Shown: piece by piece, positions 7,647 through 14,871 of the stretch
Layout: every line of letters starts with the position of its first letter
Numbering within the stretch: the stretch's first letter is position 1
Assembly: GCA_051010055.1 (NCBI GenBank)
Contig: JBPCVY010000230.1
Location: forward strand, 1-15,435
Reading direction: 5' to 3'
Source of the DNA: CAJQND01 sp051010055
Lineage (GTDB): Bacteria > Pseudomonadota > Alphaproteobacteria > Rhizobiales > CAJQND01
DNA: 15,435 bases
Position numbers and translations under genes: made by a program
Notes under the pieces: generated by a model
The model's database searches: none
Seen by the model: only the letters and a program-made list of their open reading frames with translations
What the model was told of the DNA's origin: nothing

Positions 7647-8257
7647 GTTTCAGCTCCAGGCTGGAATTCGGCAAGACGGGCCACATAGCGCGCCAGCATA
7701 TCGACTTCAATGTTTATCTTGCTCCCGGCAGCCGCCTCTCCCCAAGTTGTCACACCGAGCGTGTGGGAGATGAGATTAACCCCGAACTCGTTGCCGTTCA
7801 CTTCATTGACAGTGAGCGATGTGCCGTTAAGCGCAATCGACCCTTTCGGGGCAACAAAGCGGGCAAGCTCATCAGGGGCGCGGAAAACAAAACGGACGGA
7901 ATCGCCTTCAGAGATACGGCTTACGATTTCGCCAACCCCGTCCACATGGCCGGAAACAAGATGGCCGCCAAGCTCGTCACCAAGCTTGAGGGAGCGCTCA
8001 AGGTTGATGCGGGTGCTTTCGCGCCAATTGCCAAGAGTTGTCTTGTCGAGAGTTTCTTGGGAGGCCTCGACGGAAAACCAGCCGCGCTCGCCATCAGTGC
8101 CGGTTTCAAGCGCTGTCAAACAGGCTCCATCACAACAAATCGAAGCGCCAATGGCGATTGAAGCGGGATCGTAATTGCACGCAATCCTAATCCAGGTATC
8201 GCCCCGTTTGCGGATTTCCCGCACCTCGCCAACATCACTTATCAAACCTGTGAACAT
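7643..8257 (-). CDS. ribE: Riboflavin synthase, alpha chain
   Basis: 204-residue enzyme that dismutates two lumazine molecules to riboflavin and 5-amino-6-ribitylamino-uracil, directly after RibH in the pathway. It begins with the near-invariant MFTGLI and shows two similar lumazine-binding barrels: residues 1 to about 95 (with DGACLT and FSVEASQETL) and about 96-195 (with GHLVSGHVDGVG, LNGTSLTVNEV and NLISHTL). The C-terminal helix would form the trimer contact. The gene is named ribC in E. coli and ribE in many others. It starts 16 nt after ribD ends and overlaps ribH by 4 nt. Confidence 0.97.
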   Translation of the reverse strand: MFTGLISDVGEVREIRKRGDTWIRIACNYDPASIAIGASICCDGACLTALETGTDGERGWFSVEASQETLDKTTLGNWRESTRINLERSLKLGDELGGHLVSGHVDGVGEIVSRISEGDSVRFVFRAPDELARFVAPKGSIALNGTSLTVNEVNGNEFGVNLISHTLGVTTWGEAAAGSKINIEVDMLARYVARLAEFQPGAET

Positions 8258-8273
8258 AAAATCCCGTCTCGCT

Positions 8274-9326
8274 CTAAGCCGCCCTTACGTATAGGGTCAG
8301 CGTGTCGGCACCAAGGCTTTCGGTGGCCTTGAGGGCAAATTTCTTTTCATCAATGGCATCAAGCGGCGCCGCAACGCCGCCTTTTCCGAACTCAACCGGT
8401 GCACGAATAAGCGCAATCTCATCGACAAGATCCGCTTTGAGAAGCTCGCGGGCAAGTTCGCCGCCACCTTCAACCATAAGCTGGCTTATCCCGCGCCCGG
8501 CAAGGACGCCAAGACCGTCGTTGAGGTCGACTTTCCCGTCTTCCCTTGCGGCGCAGGCAATAATGTTTGCCCCTTCCCTAGAGCTCAATAATAATGCCGG
8601 TACCTCGTGGGCCGTTTTAAGCATGGAAAGATGTTGCAATTCTTGCGGCTCGGACGTGACCACAACACGAACAGGCGAGCGGTCTTCAAGCCCGGCGATA
8701 CGGCAGGTCAGGGAGGGGTCGTCGGTGCGGGCGGTCTCAGCGCCAATCATGATAGCATCTGCCTCAGCGCGCATGTGGTGAACAAAGTCTCGCGCCGCCT
8801 CGCCTGTTATCTCGGTCTGCTTGCCTGGTGCGGCGGCAATCATTCCGTCTGCTGATACGGCCAGTTTGAGGGTCACAAATGGCCTGCCGCGTTCATGGCG
8901 GGACAAAAATCCGGCAAGGTTCTCGCGGGCATCACTTTCAAGAACGCCTGAAATTACCTTAACCCCGGCAGTGCACAATATCTCATGCCCCTTCCCGGCT
9001 GTGCGTTGATCAGGGTCTTCCAAAGCAGTCACGACCTGGCTAATTCCGGCATGAACCAGGGCCTTTGCGCATGAGGGTGTGTTGCCCTCATGGGCGCACG
9101 GCTCAAGGGTTACGTAAGCGGTTGCACCTTCGGCGCCCGCCCCTGCTGCATTAAGCGCTTGTGATTCTGCATGGGGCCGCCCGCCAACTGCAGTAACGGC
9201 GCGCGCGAGAATCTTGCCATCCTTAACAATGACGCAGCCAACAGAGGGATTTTCGGCAGTCGCGCCGCGGTTTTTCAGCCCTTCCGCAAGGGCCAGACGC
9301 ATGAAGGTTTCATGGCCGGAGCTCAT
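8274..9326 (-). CDS. ribD: Bifunctional diaminohydroxyphosphoribosylaminopyrimidine deaminase / 5-amino-6-(5-phosphoribosylamino)uracil reductase
   Basis: 350 residues in two domains. The N-terminal deaminase (about 1-145) shows the zinc site H52-A-E54 with C77 and C86 in PCAHEGNTPSC. The C-terminal NADPH-dependent reductase (about 147-348) shows RPFVTLKLAVSADGMIA, IMIGAETARTDDPSLTCR and VEGGGELARELL. Together they carry out the second and third steps from GTP towards riboflavin. Length and motifs are complete. ATG 9326 lies 18 nt after the nrdR stop, so it is almost certainly co-transcribed. The first committed enzymes (RibA/RibB) are not in the window, and I saw no FMN riboswitch before the gene. 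Confidence 0.97.
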   Translation of the reverse strand: MSSGHETFMRLALAEGLKNRGATAENPSVGCVIVKDGKILARAVTAVGGRPHAESQALNAAGAGAEGATAYVTLEPCAHEGNTPSCAKALVHAGISQVVTALEDPDQRTAGKGHEILCTAGVKVISGVLESDARENLAGFLSRHERGRPFVTLKLAVSADGMIAAAPGKQTEITGEAARDFVHHMRAEADAIMIGAETARTDDPSLTCRIAGLEDRSPVRVVVTSEPQELQHLSMLKTAHEVPALLLSSREGANIIACAAREDGKVDLNDGLGVLAGRGISQLMVEGGGELARELLKADLVDEIALIRAPVEFGKGGVAAPLDAIDEKKFALKATESLGADTLTLYVRAA

Positions 9327-9344
9327 GACACCAAATAGGGGAAA

Positions 9345-9812
9345 TCAGTCTTCCTCATCTTCATCAACGCTCAGTTCGCCAAGCAATTCCTCGAAATCCT
9401 TGGCTTCACGGAAATTCTTGTAGACGGAGGCAAAACGCACATAGGCAACATCGTCAAGAACGCGCAGGCCTTCCATCACGAGCTTGCCGATAGTTTGTGC
9501 CTTTACGTCGCTCTCGCCGCGGCTTTCGAGCTGGCGCACAATTCCGGAAACCATGCGCTCAACACGTTCAGGTTCCACCGGGCGCTTGCGCAATGCGATG
9601 GAAACCGACCGCATGAGTTTTTCACGATCAAACGGTACCCGGCGGCCAGTGCGTTTGACGACTGTCAACTCGCGCAACTGGACACGCTCAAATGTGGTGA
9701 ACCGGCCGCCGCAGTCGGCGCAATAACGGCGCCGGCGAATTGCGGTATTGTCTTCGGTGGGACGGGAGTCCTTCACCTGTGTGTCGCCATTGCCGCAATA
9801 AGGACAGCGCAT
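9345..9812 (-). CDS. nrdR: Transcriptional repressor NrdR
   Basis: 155-residue repressor of ribonucleotide reductase genes. The N-terminal zinc ribbon has C3, C6, C31 and C34. An ATP-cone domain covers about 49-139 (VVKRTGRRVPFDREKL to VLDDVAYVRFASVYKNF) and senses ATP and dATP. The C-terminus is strongly acidic (DEDEED). The start is ATG 9812. It lies 36 nt after glyA and 18 nt before ribD, the standard alphaproteobacterial arrangement. No reductase genes are nearby, so its targets lie elsewhere in the genome. Confidence 0.97.
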   Translation of the reverse strand: MRCPYCGNGDTQVKDSRPTEDNTAIRRRRYCADCGGRFTTFERVQLRELTVVKRTGRRVPFDREKLMRSVSIALRKRPVEPERVERMVSGIVRQLESRGESDVKAQTIGKLVMEGLRVLDDVAYVRFASVYKNFREAKDFEELLGELSVDEDEED

Positions 9813-9848
9813 CGCCCAATCCCAGACCGATTCGAAACATTCTTCTTA

Positions 9849-11150
9849 TTAGTTATAGATCGGGAACCGGTCCGTCAAAGCAATCACCTGCTCTTTAACA
9901 GCAGTTTCAACCGAGCCGTTGTTATCTTCGCCATTTGCGGCAAGGCCATCGAGCACTTCAGTGATCATGTTTGCAACGCTGCGGAACTCGGCAACACCGA
10001 ACCCGCGGGTTGTTACTGCCGGGGTTCCCAGGCGCACACCTGAGGTAATCGTCGGCTTTTCCGGGTCAAACGGAACGCCGTTCTTGTTACAAGTGATGTT
10101 GGCGCGGCCCATGGCAGCTTCGGCATCCTTGCCGGTGAGATTCTTCGGCCGCAAATCAACAAGCACCACATGGGTGTCTGTGCCGCCGGAGACAATGTCA
10201 AAGCCATTTTCAAGCAGCGTTGAAGCCAGCACTTTTGCGTTCTCGGCAACAGACTGGGCGTATGCCTTGAATTCCGGGCGAAGAGCTTCGCCGAACGCAA
10301 CAGCCTTGCCGGCAATCACGTGCATAAGCGGGCCGCCCTGAAGACCAGGGAAGATTGCAGAATTGACCTTTTTTGCAATTTCCGCATCGTTGGTCAAAAT
10401 CATACCGCCACGGGGCCCTCGCAGGGTTTTATGGGTGGTGGTGGTCACCACATGGGCATGTGGGAACGGGCTCGGGTGAACGCCTGCTGCAACAAGGCCC
10501 GCAATGTGGGCCATATCTACATGGAAGTAAGCGCCAACTATATCAGCAATCTCGCGGAAACGCTTAAAATCAATGGTGCGCGGATAGGCTGAGCCACCGG
10601 CAATGATGATTGTCGGCTTGTGCTCTTTGGCAAGCTTTTCAAGCTCATCATAGTCAATCTGTGCATCTTCCTTGCGCACGCCATATTGAACAGCGTTGAA
10701 CCACTTGCCTGACAAGTTCGGGCGCGCACCGTGGGTAAGGTGGCCGCCTGCATCAAGAGAAAGACCTAGAATGGTGTCGCCTGGCTTGGCCAACGCCATG
10801 TTCACGCCCTGGTTGGCCTGCGAGCCCGAGTTCGGCTGAACATTGGCAAATTCGCAGCCGAAAAGCTGTTTTGCGCGGTCGATAGCTAGGATCTCAGCAA
10901 TATCGACAAATTCGCAGCCGCCATAGTAGCGCCGGCCCGGATAGCCTTCTGCATATTTGTTGGTCAAAACCGAGCCCTGGGCTTCGAGCACTGCCCGCGA
11001 GACAATGTTCTCAGATGCAATCAACTCGATTTCGTGACGCTGGCGTCCCATTTCTTTTTCGATTGCCTCGGCAATCGCAGGATCAGTGTCAGCAAGGCTG
11101 GCGGAGAAAAAGCCGGAAAGAATATCTTGGCCGGTATCGGATACGGACAT
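9849..11150 (-). CDS. glyA: Serine hydroxymethyltransferase
   Basis: 433-residue PLP enzyme interconverting serine and glycine while charging tetrahydrofolate, the main source of one-carbon units. Motifs seen are HEIELIASENIVS, TNKYAEGYPGRRYYGG, FHVDMAHIAGLVAAG and the PLP lysine K241 in TTTHKTLRGPRGG. Length is normal. The start ATG 11150 has GAGGG seven bases upstream. It is probably the first gene of the cluster running to nusB, and its upstream region carries a nested inverted repeat. The product is cytoplasmic. Confidence 0.98.
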   Translation of the reverse strand: MSVSDTGQDILSGFFSASLADTDPAIAEAIEKEMGRQRHEIELIASENIVSRAVLEAQGSVLTNKYAEGYPGRRYYGGCEFVDIAEILAIDRAKQLFGCEFANVQPNSGSQANQGVNMALAKPGDTILGLSLDAGGHLTHGARPNLSGKWFNAVQYGVRKEDAQIDYDELEKLAKEHKPTIIIAGGSAYPRTIDFKRFREIADIVGAYFHVDMAHIAGLVAAGVHPSPFPHAHVVTTTTHKTLRGPRGGMILTNDAEIAKKVNSAIFPGLQGGPLMHVIAGKAVAFGEALRPEFKAYAQSVAENAKVLASTLLENGFDIVSGGTDTHVVLVDLRPKNLTGKDAEAAMGRANITCNKNGVPFDPEKPTITSGVRLGTPAVTTRGFGVAEFRSVANMITEVLDGLAANGEDNNGSVETAVKEQVIALTDRFPIYN

Positions 11151-11226
11151 TGCGCTACCCTCAAATATCTCAGGGAAAATGGATCAAGCACGCTGACTAG
11201 CACACCAGTTTGGCCCGATCCAAGTT

Positions 11227-11273
11227 TTTGGCGGCAAATTATGGTGCGAAAGCGTCGCACCATGACCGCCAAA
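11227..11273 (-). promoter_or_regulatory. Nested inverted repeat in the glyA upstream region
   Basis: The inner arms ATGGTGCGA (11241-11249) and TCGCACCAT (11255-11263) are perfect over 9 bp around a 5-nt loop. Outer arms TTTGGCGG (11227-11234) and CCGCCAAA (11266-11273) add 8 perfect pairs across an internal loop of 6 and 2 nt. Neither strand has a T-tract after it, so it does not read as an intrinsic terminator for ldtP. It ends 77 nt before the glyA start. A -10-like TATATT (11294-11289, minus) just upstream could place it at the 5' end of a glyA leader RNA. Its role, whether RNA structure or operator, is unknown. Confidence 0.55.
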
Positions 11274-11336
11274 CCAAAGGGCGCCGGCAATATACCAGCG
11301 CCTTATTTGAGCCACTACTGGAAGACTTGCAGGATT

Positions 11337-12809
11337 TCAGCGTTCTTCAAGCCGGCGCTTGCGCCGTTTATTCTGGACTTTCAGATCTTTTTGTTTTGCT
11401 TGCTTCAGCTCACGCTGCTTGGCCTCTTGCTGTGCCGCGGGTTTATCAATTTGCAATCCGGTTTCAGCATCCAGGAGTGAACCATCTGGCGCATAGGCAA
11501 TTGCCCGCTCCCCTTCAGGCACTGGCTGGCCGGCAACAAATCCCGTTCCATCGAGACTGTAGGTATCGGGGCGGAAGTGCACCGCTCCGTCAGGCTGGGC
11601 CCAGGCAGTGAGATAGGCAATACGGAGCTGCGCGCGGTTTTGCAGCTTCACGTCTACCCGCTCTTCTGAGTCTGCCACCGTCGTGATTTTTTCGCTGTTC
11701 CAGTCTTCCTGGCCCCGCAACAACCACTCAGTGAGAATATGAACCTTGTCTACACGCACACAGCCTGAAGAAAAATAACGGCTCGCCTGGCGGAACAATT
11801 GCTTGCCCGGTGTGTCGTGAAGATAGACGGCATATTTGTTCGGGAAGTTGATTTTAACGCTCGCCATGGCGTTTTCACCGCCCGGTTCCTGGCGGAACAT
11901 GTAGCGCTTGGGATCGATATTATTAAAATCAAGTGTGCGCGGGTCGACTTCCGGGCCGTCATAGCCATCGAACACCTTTATATCCATCTTCTTCAGCCAG
12001 TTGATGTTCTTGCGCACTTCGGGAAGGATGTCCTTTTCGACAATCGACACCGGCGCATGCCAATAGGGGTTGAAATTCAACTCGCTGATGTGGCTTCCCA
12101 ATATCGGCGAAGGCCGCTCCTGTTTCCCAACAACCGTATTGTGACGGGAATAAACCCGGCCGAATTCCACAACTTCAAGCTGGGCTGCGGGAATGTTCAC
12201 GAAAACATAACGGTCTTCGAGATCCTTGGTATAGGCCTCCACCCGTGCAAGGTTTTGGCGCAACGTGTGCAGCCGCAAAAATGCGGGCACATTGAGTGCC
12301 TTCAGCGTGAAACGGGCAACCTTGCCGTCTACACGCAGGCCGTGCCGCACCTGATAGAGCCTGACTGCGTGTTCAAGACCCCTGTCGAACTTCTTCGGGT
12401 TCCTCACCGACATATCAGCCGGGTAGCCCTCAATCGCCAGGCGTTGACGCAGCGCCAGTACAGCTTTGCCTTTGGACCCGCGAATCAACGCCTTCTTTGT
12501 AGAGATTTTTGGCCATCCTCCGCGGCGCACGATAATGTCATAGCGCGCAATTGCATTCAGCAGCGCATTCATGCTCTGCGCATGCAAGACCGGCATCTCA
12601 TTCCTGTCGATGACGATTTCCGATTTGCTTGGCGCCGGAATGTACTTTGCCGAGCCAAATTTGGTCCTTTGTGCAGCTGCCGCCGGCGCCACAAAATTGA
12701 AAATGCCGGACTTGGACGGTATTCCAATAGATGCCGACGTAAGCAACACAACGCTTGCGCCCGCAAACGCCACACTGCGTAACGAATTAGATTTAAACAA
12801 TGCCAACAA
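11337..12809 (-). CDS. ldtP: Periplasmic L,D-transpeptidase (YkuD/YcbB type) with peptidoglycan-binding domain
   Basis: 490-residue enzyme expected to make 3-3 peptide cross-links in peptidoglycan or attach ligands to it. The N-terminus has a signal region (basic, then SVAFAGASVVLLTSASIGIP, with an Ala-rich end near residue 46). A peptidoglycan-binding helical domain spans about 104-180 (RGSKGKAVLALRQRLAIEGY). The YkuD domain has its active site in HDTPGKQLF and FSSGCVRVD, with H331 and the nucleophile C350. The last 35 residues are rich in Lys, Arg, Gln and Glu. No ATG is available before the upstream stop. The TTG at 12809 has AGGGG eight bases upstream and is the best start; TTG 12806 or 12800 are alternatives. 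It lies next to the LdtR-type regulator. The symbol follows the LdtR/LdtP pair described in Candidatus Liberibacter and is assigned by context. Confidence 0.9.
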   Translation of the reverse strand: MLALFKSNSLRSVAFAGASVVLLTSASIGIPSKSGIFNFVAPAAAAQRTKFGSAKYIPAPSKSEIVIDRNEMPVLHAQSMNALLNAIARYDIIVRRGGWPKISTKKALIRGSKGKAVLALRQRLAIEGYPADMSVRNPKKFDRGLEHAVRLYQVRHGLRVDGKVARFTLKALNVPAFLRLHTLRQNLARVEAYTKDLEDRYVFVNIPAAQLEVVEFGRVYSRHNTVVGKQERPSPILGSHISELNFNPYWHAPVSIVEKDILPEVRKNINWLKKMDIKVFDGYDGPEVDPRTLDFNNIDPKRYMFRQEPGGENAMASVKINFPNKYAVYLHDTPGKQLFRQASRYFSSGCVRVDKVHILTEWLLRGQEDWNSEKITTVADSEERVDVKLQNRAQLRIAYLTAWAQPDGAVHFRPDTYSLDGTGFVAGQPVPEGERAIAYAPDGSLLDAETGLQIDKPAAQQEAKQRELKQAKQKDLKVQNKRRKRRLEER

Positions 12810-12928
12810 GACCGTAGCCCCTATCGATTTCGGCTCTCGAAGCGAAATATGGGTTGCTCAGACTGACCTGCAACCTCGTGAATATAATAGTTCCCTTTAC
12901 CAGCAATCTCAGCCCGTGGTCAAAAACA

Positions 12929-12982
12929 AAGATGAACCTACACAATCAGTTGAACTGATTTCAGGATGTGTTGATTCATCTT
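12929..12982. promoter_or_regulatory. Nested dyad, candidate operator of ldtP
   Basis: The core is a perfect palindrome, AATCAGTT - G - AACTGATT (12944-12960). It sits nearly concentrically inside a second perfect 8-bp inverted repeat, AAGATGAA (12929-12936) and TTCATCTT (12975-12982). In the minus-strand reading, ACAC and GTGT can add four more pairs between the two. The element ends just upstream of the possible ldtP -35 box. A MarR-family site is a reasonable guess because ldtR is adjacent, but no published motif was matched. Confidence 0.45.
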
Positions 12983-13036
12983 CAAATTGAACAAATCGCT
13001 GTTCACGCGCCCCGATGACACACTAGTAAAGGGCCT

Positions 13037-13068
13037 GCGCAACGCCTGTTTGCAACAGGTGTCAGCGC
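13037..13068 (-). terminator. Possible hairpin terminator downstream of ldtR
   Basis: ACGCCTGTT (13042-13050) and AACAGGTGT (13054-13062) pair over nine positions with one mismatch or G-U around the loop TGC. GCGC on each side adds four pairs across a small internal loop. On the minus strand the stem is followed by GCAGGCCCTTTAC, a poor T-tract, so termination would be weak or Rho-aided. Confidence 0.3.
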
Positions 13069-13167
13069 AATTCGTAGAAATGCACGTGAATTCAGGCGAA
13101 AATTTGATAGGCAGATGCCGGCAGCGCACCCGCCGCCGGGGAATAAGGTTCCGTAATCCAGACGCGT

Positions 13168-13677
13168 CTAAAGCTGATAGCGGATTTGATCGGTCCAGAA
13201 CCGCTCAAGGCGTGCAAGGGCGTGGTTTAGCCGGTCAAACTCGTCGACACTGAAACCTGCCACTTCGCGGATTGAGCGGAGCTGGCGGTTATAGAGTTCA
13301 TCGACCAGATCATGAACAACTTCGCCGCGTTCGGTAAGTCTTACGCGCACCGAGCGTTTGTCAGCGGAAGAGCGTTCATGGTGGATGAAGCCCATGTCCA
13401 CGAGTTTCTTGAGATTGTAGGAAACGTTTGATCCGAGATAATGGCCGCGTGAGCGCAGCTCGCCTGCGGTCAGCTCCTGTCCGCCCATGTTGAACAGCAA
13501 TAGCGCCTGGACGGCGTTAATGTCTTGATCGCCGCGGCGCTCAAACTCGTCCTTTATGACATCAAGCAACCGCCTGTGAAGCCGTTCAATAAGATTTAGA
13601 GAATCTATATAGCGGCCTTTGATTTCGCCGTTTTCACTGGCGGTATCCACCGCCGCTCCAAATGTCGCGTCGTTCAT
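13168..13677 (-). CDS. ldtR: MarR-family transcriptional regulator, LdtR type
   Basis: 169-residue winged-helix regulator. Residues 22-165 form the MarR fold: a dimerisation helix (RYIDSLNLIERLHRRLLDVI), the recognition region (LTAGELRSRGHYLGSNVSYN, then LKKLVDMGF), and the wing (HHERSSADKRSVRVRLTERG). The phrase YLGSNVSYNLKKLV is what I associate with rhizobial LdtR. In Candidatus Liberibacter and Sinorhizobium, LdtR is reported to control the adjacent L,D-transpeptidase and stress tolerance. That function here is inferred from similarity by eye and from the ldtP neighbour. The start is ATG 13677, with a 5' leader of about 115 nt from the predicted promoter. It was not possible to tell activator from repressor. 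Confidence 0.88.
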   Translation of the reverse strand: MNDATFGAAVDTASENGEIKGRYIDSLNLIERLHRRLLDVIKDEFERRGDQDINAVQALLLFNMGGQELTAGELRSRGHYLGSNVSYNLKKLVDMGFIHHERSSADKRSVRVRLTERGEVVHDLVDELYNRQLRSIREVAGFSVDEFDRLNHALARLERFWTDQIRYQL

Positions 13678-13796
13678 TGTTCAACACCTGCCCTGTTTTA
13701 CGAGACTGATTTTGTTTTTGTCGTCTCAATGAGCAGTAATGTATGGGAGCGGTGTAAAAATCCTCTCAATAGAACCGGTAAACCGTTTGTTGAAAT

Positions 13797-13825
13797 ATTA
13801 TCCCAGTTGGCTCCGTTTGAGACAA
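13797..13825 (-). promoter_or_regulatory. Predicted promoter of ldtR
   Basis: On the minus strand TTGTCT (13825-13820) and GATAAT (13802-13797) are separated by 17 nt, a good sigma-70-type match. The -35 box overlaps a TTGAGAC motif (13817-13823, plus). The same motif recurs as TCTCAAT at 13724-13730 and 13764-13770 inside the leader, exactly 40 bp apart, and could serve autoregulation. Confidence 0.65.
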
Positions 13826-13953
13826 AATTTAAGCAAAGCCGGGTGTTTTTGTTTACGAATGCGGCATTTTACTGAGTCCTTGGAAAGGATTCATTGACTC
13901 TGAATATTGCAATTTTTCAGAAAACCGGTTCGACTTCGGTAATTTGTCGGGCG

Positions 13954-14844
13954 CTAATTCTGCCCACGCAGCAGCTTTATGACCCCGGAAAAGTCCGTGT
14001 CACCGTTGCCCGCTGCCTCAAACAAGGCATAGACAGCCGCCGCCTGGGCGCCAAGCGGCGTGGCCGCTCCATTTGCCTGGGCAGCTTCCTGGGCAAGTTT
14101 CAGGTCTTTCAGCATCATGTCCACCGAAAAACCCGGTTTGTAGTCGTTATTGGCCGGCGTGGTTGGAATTGGGCCGGGAACCGGGCAGTAAGTTGTCAGC
14201 GACCAGCACTGGCCAGACGCGGTCGATGAGATATCAAACAGTTTTTGATGATCAAGGCCGAGCTTTTCAGCCAGCACGAATGCCTCGCATGTGCCGATCA
14301 TGGATATGCCGAGCAGCATGTTGTTACACACCTTCGCCGCCTGTCCGTTTCCCGAACCGCCCGCATGGAAGATGTTCTTTCCCATTGCGTCCAGCAGCGG
14401 CTTGGCCCGGTCAAATGCGTCTTGCGGGCCACCGGCCATAAAGGTGAGTGTTGCAGCCTCCGCTCCGCCGACGCCGCCGGAAACGGGTGCATCTATAATT
14501 GTCATGCCGGCAGCTTCGGCAGCTGCTGCAACATCGCGGGCGCTGGCAACATCAATGGTTGAACTGTCGATAAGCAAAGTCCCGGCTGAGGCATGCTCCA
14601 GCACCCCGTCACCACCGGTATAAACGGCGCGCACATGCTGGCCGGCAGGCAGCATGGTGATAACCACCTCAGCATCTGCCACCGCATCTCCAACAGAGCC
14701 GGCTGCGCTGCCTCCAGCTTCTTCAAAACGGGTAATGTTTTCTGCCACAACATCGAAACCTTTGACATTGTGCCCTGCCTTCACAAGGTTCGCCGCCATG
14801 TGAGAGCCCATATTGCCAAGGCCGATAAATCCGATTTGTGTCAT
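13954..14844 (-). CDS. mmsB: 3-hydroxyisobutyrate dehydrogenase
   Basis: 296-residue NAD-dependent enzyme oxidising 3-hydroxyisobutyrate to methylmalonate semialdehyde in valine breakdown. The N-terminal Rossmann fold has GFIGLGNMG (G8, G10, G13). The substrate loop is DAPVSGGVGGA (118-128). The catalytic lysine is K171 in NGQAAKVCNNMLL. The C-terminal helical domain is complete and the length normal. The start is ATG 14844, with GAGGA upstream. It begins 27 nt after the stop of the 3-hydroxyisobutyryl-CoA hydrolase, which makes its substrate, so they form an operon. Related beta-hydroxyacid dehydrogenases (tartronate semialdehyde reductase, for example) share the fold, but this neighbour settles the substrate. 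Confidence 0.95.
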   Translation of the reverse strand: MTQIGFIGLGNMGSHMAANLVKAGHNVKGFDVVAENITRFEEAGGSAAGSVGDAVADAEVVITMLPAGQHVRAVYTGGDGVLEHASAGTLLIDSSTIDVASARDVAAAAEAAGMTIIDAPVSGGVGGAEAATLTFMAGGPQDAFDRAKPLLDAMGKNIFHAGGSGNGQAAKVCNNMLLGISMIGTCEAFVLAEKLGLDHQKLFDISSTASGQCWSLTTYCPVPGPIPTTPANNDYKPGFSVDMMLKDLKLAQEAAQANGAATPLGAQAAAVYALFEAAGNGDTDFSGVIKLLRGQN

Positions 14845-14871
14845 CTTTCCCGTTCCTCTTTATCTTCGTTT

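Larger units (their letters stand above)
12810..13167. other. Intergenic region between ldtR and ldtP
   Basis: About 358 nt without a supported gene. Read along the minus strand it holds, in order, a possible weak hairpin downstream of ldtR (13037-13068), a short palindrome TTCAAATTGAA (12981-12991), a 54-nt nested dyad (12929-12982), and a -35-like TTGACC (12923-12918) with a poor -10-like TAAAGG 18 nt on. The ribosome-binding AGGGG then precedes the TTG start of ldtP. A 63-residue minus-strand frame at 12938-13129 has no recognisable content and is not called. Confidence 0.6.

Noticed and set aside
9327..9344. FMN riboswitch before ribD
   Set aside because: Only 18 nt separate nrdR and ribD, too short for the aptamer, and none is seen before glyA.
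11227..11273. Intrinsic terminator for ldtP
   Set aside because: The stem is strong but no T-run follows on the minus strand; kept as an unexplained structured element.
11799..12782. 327-residue plus-strand ORF
   Set aside because: It is antisense to ldtP, whose frame has signal region, domain motifs and catalytic residues.
12938..13129. 63-residue minus-strand ORF between ldtR and ldtP
   Set aside because: No family features, a Cys-rich random composition, and overlap with the palindromic region.
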